Of a DNA stretch of 31,874 nucleotides, positions 18,731-31,148 are shown piece by piece. A model generated the notes under the pieces. The model was not told where the DNA came from, searched no databases, and saw only the letters and a list, made by a program, of their open reading frames with translations. This DNA is from Halocaridina rubra (lineage: Eukaryota > Arthropoda > Malacostraca > Decapoda > Atyidae). Location of the stretch: the NCBI GenBank assembly GCA_037179515.1, contig JAXCGZ010014194.1, positions 1-31,874 on the forward strand, in the 5' to 3' direction. The translations under genes were made by a program, and so were the position numbers. Numbering within the stretch: position 1 is the first letter of the stretch; every line of letters begins with the position of its first letter.

Positions 18731-20054
18731 GTTCGATTATCGACAATTTAAAAAATAAAAAAAATGTTCTGAAAATCTTCAACATTAAATTGGAACGAAC
18801 ATGAAACAAATATTAAATTTTGCACGCACAATAAAATTCAATCATGGTGGCCAACATGGCGGGGTACAACAAGCAAGGAGACTACTTGGTAGACAGTCTT
18901 TGCCCTGCGAGTTTCAAAGTGAGATCTTGTGTCACTACACGTTGCCTTTGTTGCATTCATACAGTGTTTTAAATTTGTTAACCTTGTGAGGTGTATGAAT
19001 ATGTCTCTTAAGAAAGTAAGTGCCAAGGGAAGTGATAAAAGCCCAAAATGGTTAGAGCTGTATTAAGTTTACCAAAAAATTAGAAGTTTGAGGACAATTA
19101 ATAACAATGTCAACATCCCAAGTGGCGTAAAAATGGGGGAAAAAATAGTCTAGTATGCACTCAATAAAGATACATGAAAAAAAAAAAAATCATAGCAAAA
19201 CTAGTGTTTCTCCTGTGTTATCCAAAGTTGTCTCCAACTTCATGATACAGTGATTGTGGAAACCAAGAGAACATTAACCCTTTACTTGCTTGTGTACCAA
19301 TTACAGTTTTATTCCCTCTAGGCATAAATTCGAGTGTACCTGATTTGGTTTTTGATTATTTTAAATTACTATGTCATTCCCTCGGGTGGTAGTGAAGAGG
19401 GAATCGATAGCTGGCATCTAGTATCATGATACCATACATGAGTCAACGTTTAGCCAATTGAGGAATGTAGAAGGAGTCGGTAGCCTTTATAATGTCAAGG
19501 GGGACAGGACAAAATTTATTTGCTGAGGCATGGTAGATCCCCCCCCATGCACTGGGATGCACTTAATTTGATTGATACTTAGCAGGGAAAGGATTAAATC
19601 TATGGTAAGAGAATATGCAGCAGGAACGTTTTCCAGTTGAAAGGTATAGCCCCTCTTGCTATTCTTCAACTATCAACCTCCACGTCAACTGACTTTACAC
19701 TTTTCTAATGACACTGTTCTTTAGGTGCAGATAACTTAGATGATCCTGACAGGTCATCAGAAGGTTAAAGTTAGTTTTATGTCTCATCTCTCACCTAAAA
19801 TCTATGTTGTGAACATTATTATCTCAGACAGTGAATTTTGGAATTAAATTTATTATTTACTGTAATAATGAAAAGAGTTATGAGGAATTGCAAGGTCAGA
19901 ATTAGTATCTCATATACATTGCAGTCCATAACTAGGAGCTACTTCATATTTAATTGGTAATACATACCTGGTATATACTCATCCCAGTGTGTGCAGGATT
20001 CTGTCTAGATTTCTTTTAAACTACTCTGTGGTGGTGGCTTTACCCCTTCTCTCT
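18731..20054. other. 1.3 kb without recognisable genes
   Basis: AT-rich sequence with only short open frames. Around 18840-19070 there is a slightly GC-richer patch including an ATG-led short frame at 18995 (MSLKKVSAKGSDKSPKW then a stop). It could be the N-terminus of a transposase remnant, but it is too short to assign. A run of C lies at 19539-19545. Nothing else can be supported. Confidence 0.5.
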
Positions 20055-21248
20055 GTAGTCTGAATTCAAGTTTTCTTTCTGATCGTTTTATATCTGTGGT
20101 TGTTGACGGCTCAACATCTAGCTCTTTCCCAATTACCAGTGGTGTTCCACAAGGCTCTATTCTTTCACCTACTCTATTTATTCTCTTTACCGACGTTCTT
20201 CTCCACTTCCCATTTTCCTCTCTTCTCTATGCCTTTGCCGATGATTATACCCTTCACTCTTTCTTTGCCTTCTCTGCGCAACCTTCATTTGCTACTCGTA
20301 ATTGGTCTTCTATCACTCTTTCTTCAATTACCAACTCAGATTTACAGAGTATCTGTGTGGGTTACCAAATATTTATCTAAATTTAATGCTTCCAAGGCAC
20401 AATTTCTGGCTATCTCTTTATCTTTTCCTGATCGCCCTATTGTCTTTGAAACTAATGAAATTTACCCTCAATTCTGTTAGCATATTAGAAATCCAGATAA
20501 CCTCTAACTTGTCTTGAAGGAGCCACATAATCCAAATTTCTAAATTTTCATAAAAAAAAATGAAGGTTCTGTTTCATTTTCATTATTGCTTTTCCTCTTT
20601 TCAGTTACTTAAAAGCTATAAAGGTCTTATCCATCCCTGCTAATAATATTGCTAGCACGTCTGGGGTGCCTCTTCTTATACACATCTTCTTGATAGGGTT
20701 GAATCTAAGCCAATCAGATTCATCAATGACCCTTCTCTTACTACTAATCTGGATCCTCTTTCTCTTCACTGTAAGGTATTATCCCTTTCTTTTTTCTATC
20801 ATTTCTGCTTCCATCGTTGCTCTGATGAGTTGCCAAGTTGCATTCCTTCCTCTCTGCTGAGGCAGTGTAACACTGGCCAAACTGCCTTGTCTCATAGGTA
20901 CTGCATGGAAATTTGTAGCTCGTAGATGGGTCATTGCAGAGACTGCTTCTTCCTATCCACCTCCAAACTCTGGAACTCTCTTCCTCCTTCTTTCTTTCCT
21001 AATTCTTATAACCTATCATCCTTCAAAAAGCAGGTTATCTCAGGACCCAATCCTGCCCTATCTCTAAGTTCTCATCACTTCGACTATTCTTTCAGCCCGT
21101 CCTTTTCCTATTGTGTATTGTTCCATTATTTCTGCCTTTTCCTTAAACTACTACTTTTTTCATCGTTAAGTTTACTTGGTGCCAGAGCCAAATGAGGTCA
21201 TTTTTTTTTCTTTGCCTGTCCTGAAGTCACACTCATGTAAAAAGAAAA
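20055..21248 (+). mobile_element. LINE fragment E, copy a (RT to 3' end)
   Basis: A plus-strand non-LTR fragment beginning inside RT. The frame around 20060-20300 gives FLSDRFISVVV, SFPITSGVPQGSILSPTLFI (motif B) and LLYAFADDYTLHS (motif C, catalytic DD). Later pieces in shifting frames (20500-21060) include the LDRVES-type region and TSKLWNSLPPSFFPNSYNL near the C-terminus. A 3' UTR ends in an A-rich tail at about 21235-21249. It is clearly different from the CR1-like, RTE-like and Jockey/L2-like elements here. The clade is unresolved, and many frameshifts show it is old. Confidence 0.75.
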
Positions 21249-22022
21249 TATCCTCTAACTTGTCTTGGGGGGGTCATATAATCCATATTTCTAAATCTGC
21301 ATCTAAAGAATTGGGGGTTCTGTTTCGTTTTTGTCATTACTTTTCCTCTTTTCCATTACTTAATATCTATTAAAGTCTTATCCCTCCAAACTTGAAATAC
21401 TGCTTGCACATCTGGAATACTTTTTCTTATACTCGTCTTCTTGACAGGGTCGAATCTAAGGCAGTCAGACTTATCAATAATCTTTCTCTTACTTCTAATT
21501 TGAATTCTATTTCTCTTTGTCATAATGTATCATCCCTTTCTCTCTCTCTCTCTCTCTCTTTTTTTTTTTTGTTACTACTTCCATCACTGCTCTGATGAGT
21601 TGGGTAGTTGCATCCTTTCCCCGTTGTTGAAGCCATGTATTATTCTCCAATTTGCCTCGTCTCACAGGTACTGCATGGAAGTGTATGTATCGCGGATTGG
21701 TTTGATACAGTGACTGTTTCTTCCCTTCCACCTCAAGACTCTGGAACTCTCAGCCTCCTTCAGTCTTCCTAATTTTTATGAACTATCTTCTTTTCCAAAA
21801 AGTAGATCTGTCATCATCTCAGGGCCTATTCCTGCTATATTTCTAGGTCATCATTACTTCGACTATATTTTCAGCCTTTCTCTTTCCTATTGTTTATTAT
21901 TATCTTATTTTTGCTTTGCCCTTAAGCGTCTATATTTTCTTCGTCCCAATGTTTTCTTGTTCCCGGGTCAGATGAGGTAAATTTTCTTGCTTGTCCTGGT
22001 GCAATGCTCATAAAAAAAAAAA
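21249..22022 (+). mobile_element. LINE fragment E, copy b (C-terminal end only)
   Basis: It repeats the last part of copy a at an offset of 751 bp: CCTCTAACTTGTCTTG occurs at 20501 and 21252. It is better readable: SSNLSWGGHIIHISKSASKE, LGVLFRFCHYFSS, LKYCLHIWNTFSYT, RLLDRVESKAVRLINN. A TC microsatellite with a T run (21540-21570) interrupts it. It ends with the 3' UTR and a poly(A) tail near 22012-22022. It starts exactly at the A-rich end of copy a. Confidence 0.78.
21540..21570 (+). repeat. TC microsatellite followed by a T run
   Basis: About ten TC units and then 12 T inside copy b of LINE E, disrupting its reading frame. Confidence 0.9.
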
Positions 22023-22202
22023 TATATATTCTCTGGACGTTGACTCCAGATGGATCAGATCTTGCATGTGATGAAATTTTCACGTACGTTAGTGTTAAAC
22101 TTATATCTAACTTTCAGCCATATTTACAAGTTGAATTTGAATTCAAACTGAACAATTCTTTGTCATCAACATTGTCAAACCCATTCAGCATTTTAAATAC
22201 TT

Positions 22203-22206
<4 letters not shown>
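22023..22206. other. Unassigned spacer before the microsatellites
   Basis: Short AT-rich stretch after the poly(A) tail of LINE E. No recognisable feature. Confidence 0.5.

Positions 22207-22296
<90 letters not shown>
22207..22296 (+). repeat. GA microsatellite, 45 units
   Basis: An uninterrupted (GA)45 run. A coding reading of it as alternating R and E is an artefact. Confidence 0.98.
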
Positions 22297-22300
<4 letters not shown>

Positions 22301-22338
22301 GACGAATTGTTTCGTTATTTCAATTGACTTTTATCGTC

Positions 22339-22710
<372 letters not shown>

Positions 22711-22760
22711 TGCCCTCATGATCTTAAGATCACGAAAAACTTCGTACTCTCAAGACTTAT

Positions 22761-24586
22761 TGTGACAGAGTGTTGCGCTCCAAGTCACCAGAGGTCATTA
22801 TAGATGTCTTAGTTATTTAGTGAACTTTTAACTGTCTTTTCTTGGTAAAAAAAAATAAATCTCACTTGCATTTTGCAGCTTATGATTATTTGCCATTTAT
22901 ATTTCAGTATATAGCTAATTTTAAACATATCTTGTTTAATATTCTTGTACTTGTAGAAAGCATGATCCGAATCTATAAATCTCTCTCCTATTTCTCTGTT
23001 CTCTGCTTATCTCTCATGAAAGATGCCTCAAGACACGTTGTTTATGCAATTTTCTTTTATAAAATTGCTCTTGCTGTTAGATTTTGTTATATTATAAAAA
23101 TTGCTCTTGCTGATAAATTTCGTTATAAATTTTACCTTGCTGATATGTCATTAGCCTATCTAGATACATTTCAGTAGCTTCTTTACTATTTGAATATTAA
23201 AATTCCTTCTGCAACACAAAGAATGCTTTGCAGATATTGACCAGTAACCTATTTTGTCTATAAATATTTCTCGTTTCTTTTGTTTGCTTCCACTTGTTGC
23301 ACCGAAAATAATGTCTCCCTTGCATCTCTGCCATAATTGCCTGACAGGGACCACCACTATAGTAAAAAACCACTGGGGGATGAATTGCTGCTCTCGATAA
23401 ACTCTACAGGCTGGCCGAATGATGATGTCACCAAAAGGGATGCTTGATCTCTCTCAATTGGTGACCAAACATCACAGGAAGTCATTTGGCACAAACGAGG
23501 TGGGAGATAGTGTATGGTAAAGCTCGTTGGTCCATCATATTGGAAATTCGAGAAACTTTGCATTTATTGTCACAGCTTAAATCCATTACTGGTCAAAATC
23601 CTTAGTAATTATTCTCAGTTCCATTCCCATCCAAACGAACTTTTGTAGGTTACCTAACTGGAATCTCATTTGCCACATTTAATTCTTGGATATAGAAATA
23701 AGTGCCGATATACGTTGATAAAAAATATCTTTCATTGCGGATGTCCAGGTAAAATTTTGCCCTCAGAAGATTGCTCATTACCACGTAAAAATCTATCCCT
23801 TCTCCTAACTAATTCTAATTTCATTTTACCCCTTTTCTCTCATTGTAAATAAAGTGTTTTACGTCAATATTCGTAAATAAAGTGTTTTATGCTATAAATT
23901 GCAAAAAAAAATACATTAAATGAATTATGCTATAAATTGCAAACTATTAATAATATATAAAAAGTGTTTTATGCTATAAATTGCAAATAATTCATAAGGT
24001 GCTTTTGCCCTTTTGGCATTGTAAACGTTTCTTGTTAACTACAATTTAAGGAACACACACACACACACACACACACATTTACTGTGAATAAAGTGTTTTA
24101 CGCTAATGTTAGCAACTATTAATTATTTTGTATGCTCTTATGGTAGCGTAAATATTTCTGTTTGACTGTGACTATCCAATATATTTTCATCCAGTAGAAT
24201 AAGATTGGAAACTCATTATTTGCGTGCTTGTGCCTTCAGTTTTCTCATAATGAATGGTGTGTAATTTCTGTTTCTGCAATTGCAGTGTCCTCTATTCTAC
24301 GCTGCCTGTGTGGCAGGAATCAACATTTTGCTCACCACCTCTGGGATTCAAGGTTGCATGCCATATATTTAACTTTTTAAATTTATTCCAGTTTTCCAAA
24401 ATTAATTAAATTTTTTTATGTGTCCTTGCATATCCAAAATTAAAAGAAAGTTTAATTCTGAGTTTCAATGAACCAATTAGTGGTATTCGGAGGGTGTGCA
24501 AGTAAAGATTAGCCTTGGATGTTTGTGAACTCCTAACAAAATTCAGTACCTTGAGTCCCCTTAGGTAAAACAGAGACTTCCCAACA
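22761..24586 (+). repeat. Diverged copy of the Gmr1-like LTR (solo LTR or fragment)
   Basis: It runs in the opposite direction to the 11245-13356 LTR. It starts TGTGACAGAGTGTT and ends about CCCAACA at 24586. It matches along the whole unit: TATA region (about 22975), the CAGGGACCACCACTA block (about 23345), GATAGTGTATGGTAAAGCTC (about 23506), AATAAAGTGTTTTA repeats (23848, 23876 and 24087), the CAG acceptor block (about 24285), and the final AAAACAGA region. No gag or PBS follows it. An AC microsatellite interrupts it (24053-24076). The flanks CTTAT and TTTTC do not match, so a target duplication is not seen. Confidence 0.8.
24053..24076 (+). repeat. AC microsatellite
   Basis: Twelve AC units inside the LTR copy. 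Confidence 0.95.
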
Positions 24587-24897
24587 TTTTCCCCTCACAT
24601 ATGTACTACTTTAATAGGACCAATATATAACCAATTGATATGATTTTTATCTACCTTGGCTGTCTCCCCCAATTGGAGGGTAGCCAACATAACAAAAAGA
24701 AACAATAAGGGGATTACTTTGCTCTATGGGCAATGATGAGGGAGCTAGCGATTGTTCAGATGGCATTGCTGGAGTGCCACAGCCCATCCTCCCGGATCTT
24801 GCACAACCTGTGTCACTTCATAAATGCCAACTCCCTTACTTCCCCTACCACAGGGCTATCTCAGTAGATGCAGCCCCATGGTAACAGAAGATTCCCA

Positions 24898-25572
24898 TCA
24901 GAGATGCGTCACAATCGCTCGCCACTCATTCCTATTCCTAGCACGCTCGCTTGCTTCCCTCACATCCATCCTCCTATCATTTAGGGCTCTCCTTATTCCA
25001 TCCATCCACCCAAACCTAGTCCTTCCTCTAGCATTTCTCCCATCAACTCTCGCATTCATCACCTTTTTCAGCAGTCTTTCATCATCCATCCTTTCCACAT
25101 GGCCAAACCATCTCAGAACATTCTTATATACTCTGTCTGCAAATTCTCTCCTCACACCCATTCTTGCTCTCACCACTTCATTCCTAACCCTATCCAACCA
25201 AGATACACCAATCATACTCCTCAGGCATTTTATCTCAAACACATTCAGTTTCCATCTCTCACTTACTTTCATACCCCATAACTCTGATCCGTACATCACA
25301 GTTGGCACAACCACTTTCTCATGCAAAACTTTCTGAACATTCATTTCCAACCTTCTATTCTTCATCACTCCTTTCAAAGCACCCAACACTTTACATCCTT
25401 CATTCACTCTGTGACACACATCTGCTTCCACTCCACCATTTGCAGCTATAACTGAGCCTAAATACTTAAACTGATCAACTTCCTCAAGTGTCTCTCCATT
25501 CAACAGAACATTCAATCCAGCACCATCCACATTTCTTGTACACCTCATAACCTTACTCTTTCCCACATTCAC
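24898..25572 (-). pseudogene. RTE-like RT thumb and C-terminal domain
   Basis: One open stretch: NVGKSKVMRC (RT motif D), EEVDQFKYLGSVIAANGG (motif E), VVPTVMYGSELWGM, EIKCLRSMIGV, VLRWFGHVERMDDERL and the terminal RNRNEWRAIVTHL. It continues the RT frame directly after a TGA at 25573-25575. It ends at a natural-looking stop at 24898. The C-terminal order is that of RTE-type elements. Confidence 0.87.
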
Positions 25573-26420
25573 TCACAACTTCCTTCTCTCACACACCATT
25601 CCAGATTCTGATATTAACTGACACAGCTTTTCCTCTGAATCTACCACCACCACAGTATCATCTGCAAACAGCAACTGATTCAGCTCCCACTCATTATCAT
25701 CCCCATCTACCATTCTCAAACCTCGACCACACACTCGCTCATTCACCTCTTTTACGACTCCATCAATATACAAACTGAACAGCCATGGTGACCTCACACA
25801 TCCCTGTCTCAGTCCCACACTCACTGGAAACCACTCACTCACTTCATTCCCTACCCCAGCACAAGCTTTACTGCCCTCATACAAACTCTTCACTGCATGC
25901 AACAGTTTACCATCAATTCCATATAATCTCGAAACATTCCACATAGCCTCTCTATCAACTCTATCATACGCTTTCTCCAGATCCAAAAATGCAAAATACA
26001 CTTCCTTACCCTTTGCTAAATATTTTTCACATAACTGCCTAACTATAAAAATCTGATCTATACAACCTCTACCTCTCCTAAAAACATTCTGCACTTCCGC
26101 GATCACATTTTCTGTCTTGTACCTAATCCTATTAATCAGTATCCTACCATACACTTTTCCTACCACACTCAATAAACTTATACCTTTAAAATTACTCCAT
26201 TCATACAAGCAATCACCCATTCCACTGGCACCATTGATAACATAAAGCATATATTAAACTCTCTCACTAACCATTCCAATGCAGTCACACTCCCTTTATT
26301 CAACATCTCTGCTCTCGCACCATCCATTCCAGGAGCTTTACCTGCTTTTGCTTCATACAATGTCCTTTTCACCTCCTCTCTTGTAATCTCTCTCTCATTT
26401 TCATCTTCCATTACTGGCAC
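25573..26420 (-). pseudogene. RTE-like RT catalytic part
   Basis: It begins GKAPGMDGARAEMLNKG (fingers) and changes frame near 26200-26250 before NFKGISLLSVVGKVYGRIL. Catalytic motif A is FLDLEKAYDRVDREAMW, motif B is GLRQGCVRSPWLFSLYIDG and motif C is LLFADDTVVVVDSEE, with both aspartates kept. The stop after CERRKL (25573-25575) is a TGA in the same frame as the next segment. Confidence 0.88.
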
Positions 26421-27039
26421 TTGAACACCCCCCCACTGCCACTATAGCTGCCTCTCTGTTTTCCTCAACATTCAGCAAGCACTCAAAATATTCTGCCCAT
26501 CTTTCCTTGCATCATTCCCTCTTAACATCTGTCCATTCACATCTTCCACAGTTTCTTCCATCCTCGATCCACCCTTCCTTACTCTCTTCACTTCTTTCCA
26601 AAACTTCTTTTTATTCTCCTCATATGACCTACTAAAATCCTGTCCCCACCTAACATTTGCCAACCTCTTTTCTTCCTCTACCTTCCCCTTGGTGTCCACA
26701 TTTTTCTCCCTATATCTTTCTTACTTCCCCCTCCTGTTACACTGCAGCCATTCCTCGAAAGCCCTCTTTTTCTCTTCCACCTTCATTTTCACCCCCCCAT
26801 TCCACCACTCGCTGCCCCTCCTCATGCCACCTCCAACAAACCTCTTTCCACACACATCACTTGCATGTCCCACAAAACATTCATTCATCAACCCTTATTC
26901 CTCCTCTAACTCCCCAACTTCTTTCTTTCACGCTGTCATATGCCACTTTCAACCTGTCCTGATATTCCTGTCTCTTCTCTGGTTTTTTCAACTCTTCCAC
27001 CTTCACCATTTCCCTTCTACATCCCCACACTCTATTTCC
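26421..27039 (-). pseudogene. RTE-like linker between endonuclease and RT
   Basis: A poorly preserved basic linker readable in pieces, for example VRWGQDFSRSYEENKKKFWK and EVKRVRKGGSRMEETVED (26699-26472). The reading is interrupted by several frameshifts. Confidence 0.65.
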
Positions 27040-27794
27040 CTACTCTTTTGCTACTACCACTTTTGCTTCAACCAAAAAATGATCAGATATCCCAGCAGCC
27101 ACACCCCTAAATGCATGCACATCTTTCAGTCTACCAATCATGCTCTTTGCTACCAACACATAATCCATCAATGCTCTTTCATTCACTCTTCCATTTGCCA
27201 CTCTCTTCCATGTATAGTTATTTGTTAACTTTTTCTTGAAAAAACTATTACCTATCACCAACTCTTGCTCCACACATATATCTAACAGTCTCTCGCCACT
27301 CTCATTCCCACCTGGTACCCCATACTTCCTACAACACCTTCTACTTCTCCATCACTCGCTCTGGCATTCAAGTCACCCAACACAACTACATAGTTCCTTC
27401 TACTCAGACCATCCACACGCCTAGTTAAATCATTCCAGAATTCATCCCGCTCTTCCTCACTTCTCTCACATCCTGGCCCATACTCACTATCTAAAGTCCA
27501 ACATTCCCTACCTATCCTAGCCCTCACCCACATCAGCCTAGATGACACTTCTTTCCATTCCACTACCTTATTTACTATCCATTCACTCAGCAATAATGCC
27601 ACACCTTCTCTCGCTCTCCCCCTTTCAACCCCAGACATCCTACCTGTCACATCACCAAATGCCACTTCTCCTTTTCCTTTCATCTTCATCTCACACAATG
27701 CCAATACATCCATTCTCCTCCTACCAAACATATATCCAATCTCACATCTTTTTCTCTCTATTGTACTACAACCATGCATATTTAGACACCCCAA
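27040..27794 (-). pseudogene. RTE-like APE endonuclease
   Basis: It starts MGCLNMHGCSTIERK and has VLALCEMKMKGKG (catalytic E), REGVALLLSEW, NYVVVLGDLNARAS (the DxN motif) and, after a frameshift near 27280, MDYVLVAKSM and GISDHFLVEAKV (SDH motif). This nicks target DNA in the family. The sequence SRRNYVVVLGDLNA keeps the active-site residues although the frame is broken. Confidence 0.85.
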
Positions 27795-27990
27795 AGCTAG
27801 AGTTTGGGGAGAAGTTATTCTCCCCTCTACTCCCCATCTTCTTTGAAGTTTTGCAGGAGGTTAATACAAGGGGGGAATTCCCAGTCCCCTCGCCCCGTCC
27901 ACTTTTAGTCGTCGCCTCTTACGACACGCAGGGAATGTGTTGGGTCTATTCTTTGATGTTGTGCCCGCCACCACTGGTGCCTCTCTACAA

Positions 27991-28163
27991 CTGATATGAA
28001 AGAAAATAAAAGTACCTCAATATAAACAGAATTGAAATAATGAAGCTAGCAAACTACCAAAGTAATAAGAGAAACAAAAGTTTATTCTACGTCTGTGACA
28101 TAGTCTCCATCCATACAGGAGGTCTTGTTATCCTCCGAAGACTCTGATCACACTCCTGATCAA
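27991..28163 (-). other. 3' untranslated part of the second gypsy-like element
   Basis: 170 bp between the end of integrase and the RTE-like insertion. AT-rich, no features seen. Confidence 0.5.
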
Positions 28164-29240
28164 TCACCGGTGGCTCCTCGAGTTCTTCAGAACACAGAAG
28201 TCAACATCGGCATCATCAGACAAGGACAATGGAGGTACAATTGGCCAGATATCCAACACATGTGTCGGTATACCATCAACAGATATATTATTTTGCGAGT
28301 TCACTTTACTAACGATTCCTCTATTCCACTGAGAGGTACAACATGCGGCAGGTGGTTTTACCCAAGCCTCTTCTCCCAATTTAATCAGCAGGCTATCAAT
28401 TTGGCCATTACCCACCCCATTTGGGTTCACTAAAGGATACCTCCAGTAATATTTGTACACAAAGTGTTGAGGTACAGGCAACTCATCCTGTCTAGATCTT
28501 GATGCACTGTTATACCAGTACACTGCCTCATTGGGAGAGATTCCTCCCCTCTCGGTAATAGCCTTAATAGTCCTGTGGTGCCTCTCTACTATTCCGTTTC
28601 CCCCTGGTCTATTGGCACCCTGAAATGCCTTATTAATATTCCAATGATGCAACATATCCCCTAAATACTGCGACTGAAAGGCTGTGCTATTGTCCAGTAG
28701 CAGTTTGTTAACTTGGCCCCTTTCCATAAAGATGTTCTCCAATTCTGCTGCGATGCATTGTGCATCTTCTCTCTTTAGTTTCCTCCATATCGCAAAGTGA
28801 CATGGGCCGCAATCCACCATGGATAAATAAGGAACCCCCCTATAATTAGTTACATCTATAGCCAGGCATTGCCAGTTATGCTCAACACTAACTTCACCTC
28901 TCTTATGCACCACAGGAGCAGGATCGATTGACTGACATCATTAACAACAGTGTACCACCCTCTTTACAGAATCCCTTGAGACCTCTGTGTCCAACTTCTT
29001 GGCCAAATATAAGGTTCTGTCAACCCCATGTGGTGTTTCTTGTGTAGCTCTGTTAGGTCTACATTTACTGATGCTCCAGTGCACATATGTACTTGACCAT
29101 TGTCACCTAACTCAACATCCACTAACCAGTTCTTTTTAACTCTAGTCAATACATCAGCTTTATTCTTTTCTGTAGGCACCAATGTCACAACAATACTCAA
29201 CCCAAATTCTGCAATCATATCCTTCAAAGTTTCTAAATGA
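28164..29240 (-). pseudogene. pol: Integrase of the second gypsy-like element
   Basis: The core (28913-28164) shows D20 in LAIDVTNYRG, D74 in LLLDNSTAFQS and E110 in NGIVERHHR, with 35 residues between the last two. It lacks the common DNG of gypsy integrases and has DNS instead. The zinc-binding module upstream (about 29060-28930) shows HKKHHMG and, after stops, a CQSIDPAP stretch with a CC pair before it. A frameshift and stops lie at about 28920-28970. The upstream segment (29227-28964) begins with the end of RNase H (EKNKADVLTRV). Confidence 0.87.
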
Positions 29241-29800
29241 CGTTTAATAATAGTTTATGCAGCTCCCTTTGTGTGAACATGTTTTTGGCACTTATCACAC
29301 TTTTCAACCATGTCCTAACAGTTACAGAATCAATTCTCAACTCTATTGAGTTCAGACCCTATTTAATGGCCAAATTCATGCCTTTCAACATGGCTTCTAA
29401 TTCTGTGACATTAATGTGACTGAAGTCATCCTTTTTCCTCAGCCTAGTGGCAGCTTCAACAGCCTTGCCATTAATTTCTAAAACCACCCCAACTGCAATT
29501 TTACTAGCATCTGATCACAATACACTGTGTTTAATGTCAGGCACAAACCAGCTTCCTCTTACTGGGTCATCCATTCTTACTCTCTCAATAACTCCCTTAA
29601 TCATCAACACTGACTGTTCACCAACAAAATCCTCCCAATGTGATCCCGCAGCTTTTCTCTTAATAAAGCTACATGCGATGTGCAACCATCCCGCTATGGG
29701 ATAATGCCCCACCAGTGTACTGCAAACAGAGAATAGTTCCCTCTTAGTAAGTGTATCAGGCACTTTAGGTACTTTATTACCTCTCTGAAACATCAACTCG
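29241..29800 (-). pseudogene. pol: RNase H and connection region of the second gypsy-like element
   Basis: The connection part reads TKRELFSVCSTLVGHYPIAG (29760-29680) and IACSFIKRKAAGSHWEDFVG. RNase H follows: SDASKIAVGVVLEINGKAVE just after a stop at 29515, then NVTELEAMLKGMNLAIK and ELRIDSVTVRTWL, supplying the expected D, E and D residues in order. At least two stops interrupt it. Confidence 0.75.
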
Positions 29801-30521
29801 CCTCCAAAATTGACAGTTGCAGCCCCAATGCAGTTCCTCCATTTAGTGACTCAGGGGGCTTGGTTATCAGTCCAACTTTCTTTAGGTGCCCGATCACCTC
29901 ATTAGTAGGCACCTTTGTCTCGTCCACATGGATGTCATCAATATATGGACTTGTCATTTTCTTGATTTTTTTTATCCCTACTTAAAAAATTCTTTAGAAT
30001 CTTTGACATAAGACGGGGTGCTGAGTTCAACTCAAATCTCAATAGCATAAGGAAAAATGTTTGACTCTTATAGTTAACTAGTTGGTACAGCCACAATTCT
30101 TCGTTAGCTCTCAATTGCAAGTAAGTTGACTTTAAGTCAATGATTGACACTTCCTCACCTGCATGACGCCAATCGCGCAACATCTCACTACATATGTCAA
30201 TCACCTCATCACCTGTGTGACATTCAACATTTTCATTTAGTTCAAGAAAATCAAGCATTGGCCTCTCACTTTATTTTTTGTGGGTTGCTCCACAGCCATC
30301 AGGTCAAGAATACCTGTGTTAACATCTTCCTTCCATGGCATGAGACTCCCTTCTGCAATCAATCTGTCTACTTCCTTTTTGAACTCTTCTTTTTTCCTAC
30401 CCTTAAGCTTCTTATTATAAGAACTTATTTTATTGTTTAATTTCACAGGTAGGTTATTCTTCCAAAACCACCTGACAGTCCATTTCTGCCCATCAAACAT
30501 AGCATAAAAATCAGTCTTCAA
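29801..30521 (-). pseudogene. pol: Reverse transcriptase of the second gypsy-like element
   Basis: It starts with FWKNNLPVKLNNKISSYNKK, then VDRLIAEGSLMPWKEDVNTG and LMAVEQPTKNKVR. A frameshift near 30240-30258 leads into LDFLELNENVECHTGDEV, then VSIIDLKSTYLQLRANEELW (motif A), FELNSAPRLMSKILK (motif B) and, after a stop at 29938, SPYIDDIHVDETK (motif C, catalytic DD). RNase H follows, so this element has the usual RT-RH-integrase order. Confidence 0.82.
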
Positions 30522-31097
30522 TAACTACCTTTGCACAGTCCTCATCTCTCACAGCATTCTGGTCAGTCTCTTGACTAACTGATGCAACTTCCACAATTAA
30601 TAGAGACACCACCCTATTGTTCAATCACATCAACAACAAGCACCCCGTTAACACCATCAACTAAATTATCAGACACCACAGCTCTCACTGTCAAATATTT
30701 ACCACTAACACCTAATTTTAACCAACTTGACCCGCTACATCTAATCTGACTTCCATCAAAAGCATCATTTTCAATGCATTTGGGAGTTGCTGTTATGATA
30801 TAATTTGGAAAGCCATTAATACTGGAATTTCTGTCTATTTCATATGAACCAATTTGCCAAACGCAGTAAATGCATCATCAGTAAATGCAGTCTGCAATAT
30901 TTCCTGAATTTTTTTCTGCATCAGCCTGATCCTCATCACGCAATTCCAAATACAGTGCAAGTGAATATCTTATAAATATAATAGAATAAAACTAGCCAAG
31001 TCCGATATCTTTTACAACTTTGCAACCAAGGTTATCTTTTTCAACCTTCACTGGAAAATGGCTTAATCATATCAGTGGTAACTTTGGAAGTTGCCAT
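30522..31097 (-). pseudogene. gag: gag and protease remnant of the second gypsy-like element
   Basis: An ATG at 31095-31097 opens MATSKVTTDMIKPFSSEG, then frames shift. SLALYLELRDEDQADAEK (about 30970-30915) is a gag-like helix. Further on, KCIENDAFDGSQIRCSGS and GVLVVDVIEQ (about 30790-30615) resemble the end of a retropepsin fold. At under 600 bp this is far shorter than a full gag plus protease, so large internal deletions are likely. Confidence 0.55.
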
Positions 31098-31148
31098 TTT
31101 CAATCTCTCCTTCTCGAAAAAGATGTCTATGCCAAGATAGCTTATTAA

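Larger units (their letters stand above)
24587..27990 (-). mobile_element. RTE-like LINE, degenerate
   Basis: A minus-strand non-LTR element with a single coding region: APE endonuclease (27794-27040), linker (27039-26421) and RT with a long C-terminal domain (26420-24898). It has no ORF1. Its 5' leader (27795-27990) holds GTCGTAAGAGGCGACTAAAA, a recognisable RTE-type leader block. The 3' UTR holds TTATGTTGGCTACCCTCC and a GGGGGAGACAGCC stretch. The exact 3' end between 24587 and 24660 is unclear. Confidence 0.82.

Noticed and set aside
18995..19066. Short ATG-led frame as start of a Tigger-like transposase
   Set aside because: About 20 codons before a stop, with no helix-turn-helix or DDE motif and no terminal inverted repeats found nearby.
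26657..27994. Long plus-strand open frames rich in S, P, H and F
   Set aside because: They are antisense shadows of the RTE-like endonuclease and linker, whose motifs are clear on the minus strand.
28125..28433. 102-codon plus-strand frame
   Set aside because: It overlaps the end of the integrase on the opposite strand and has no recognisable motif.
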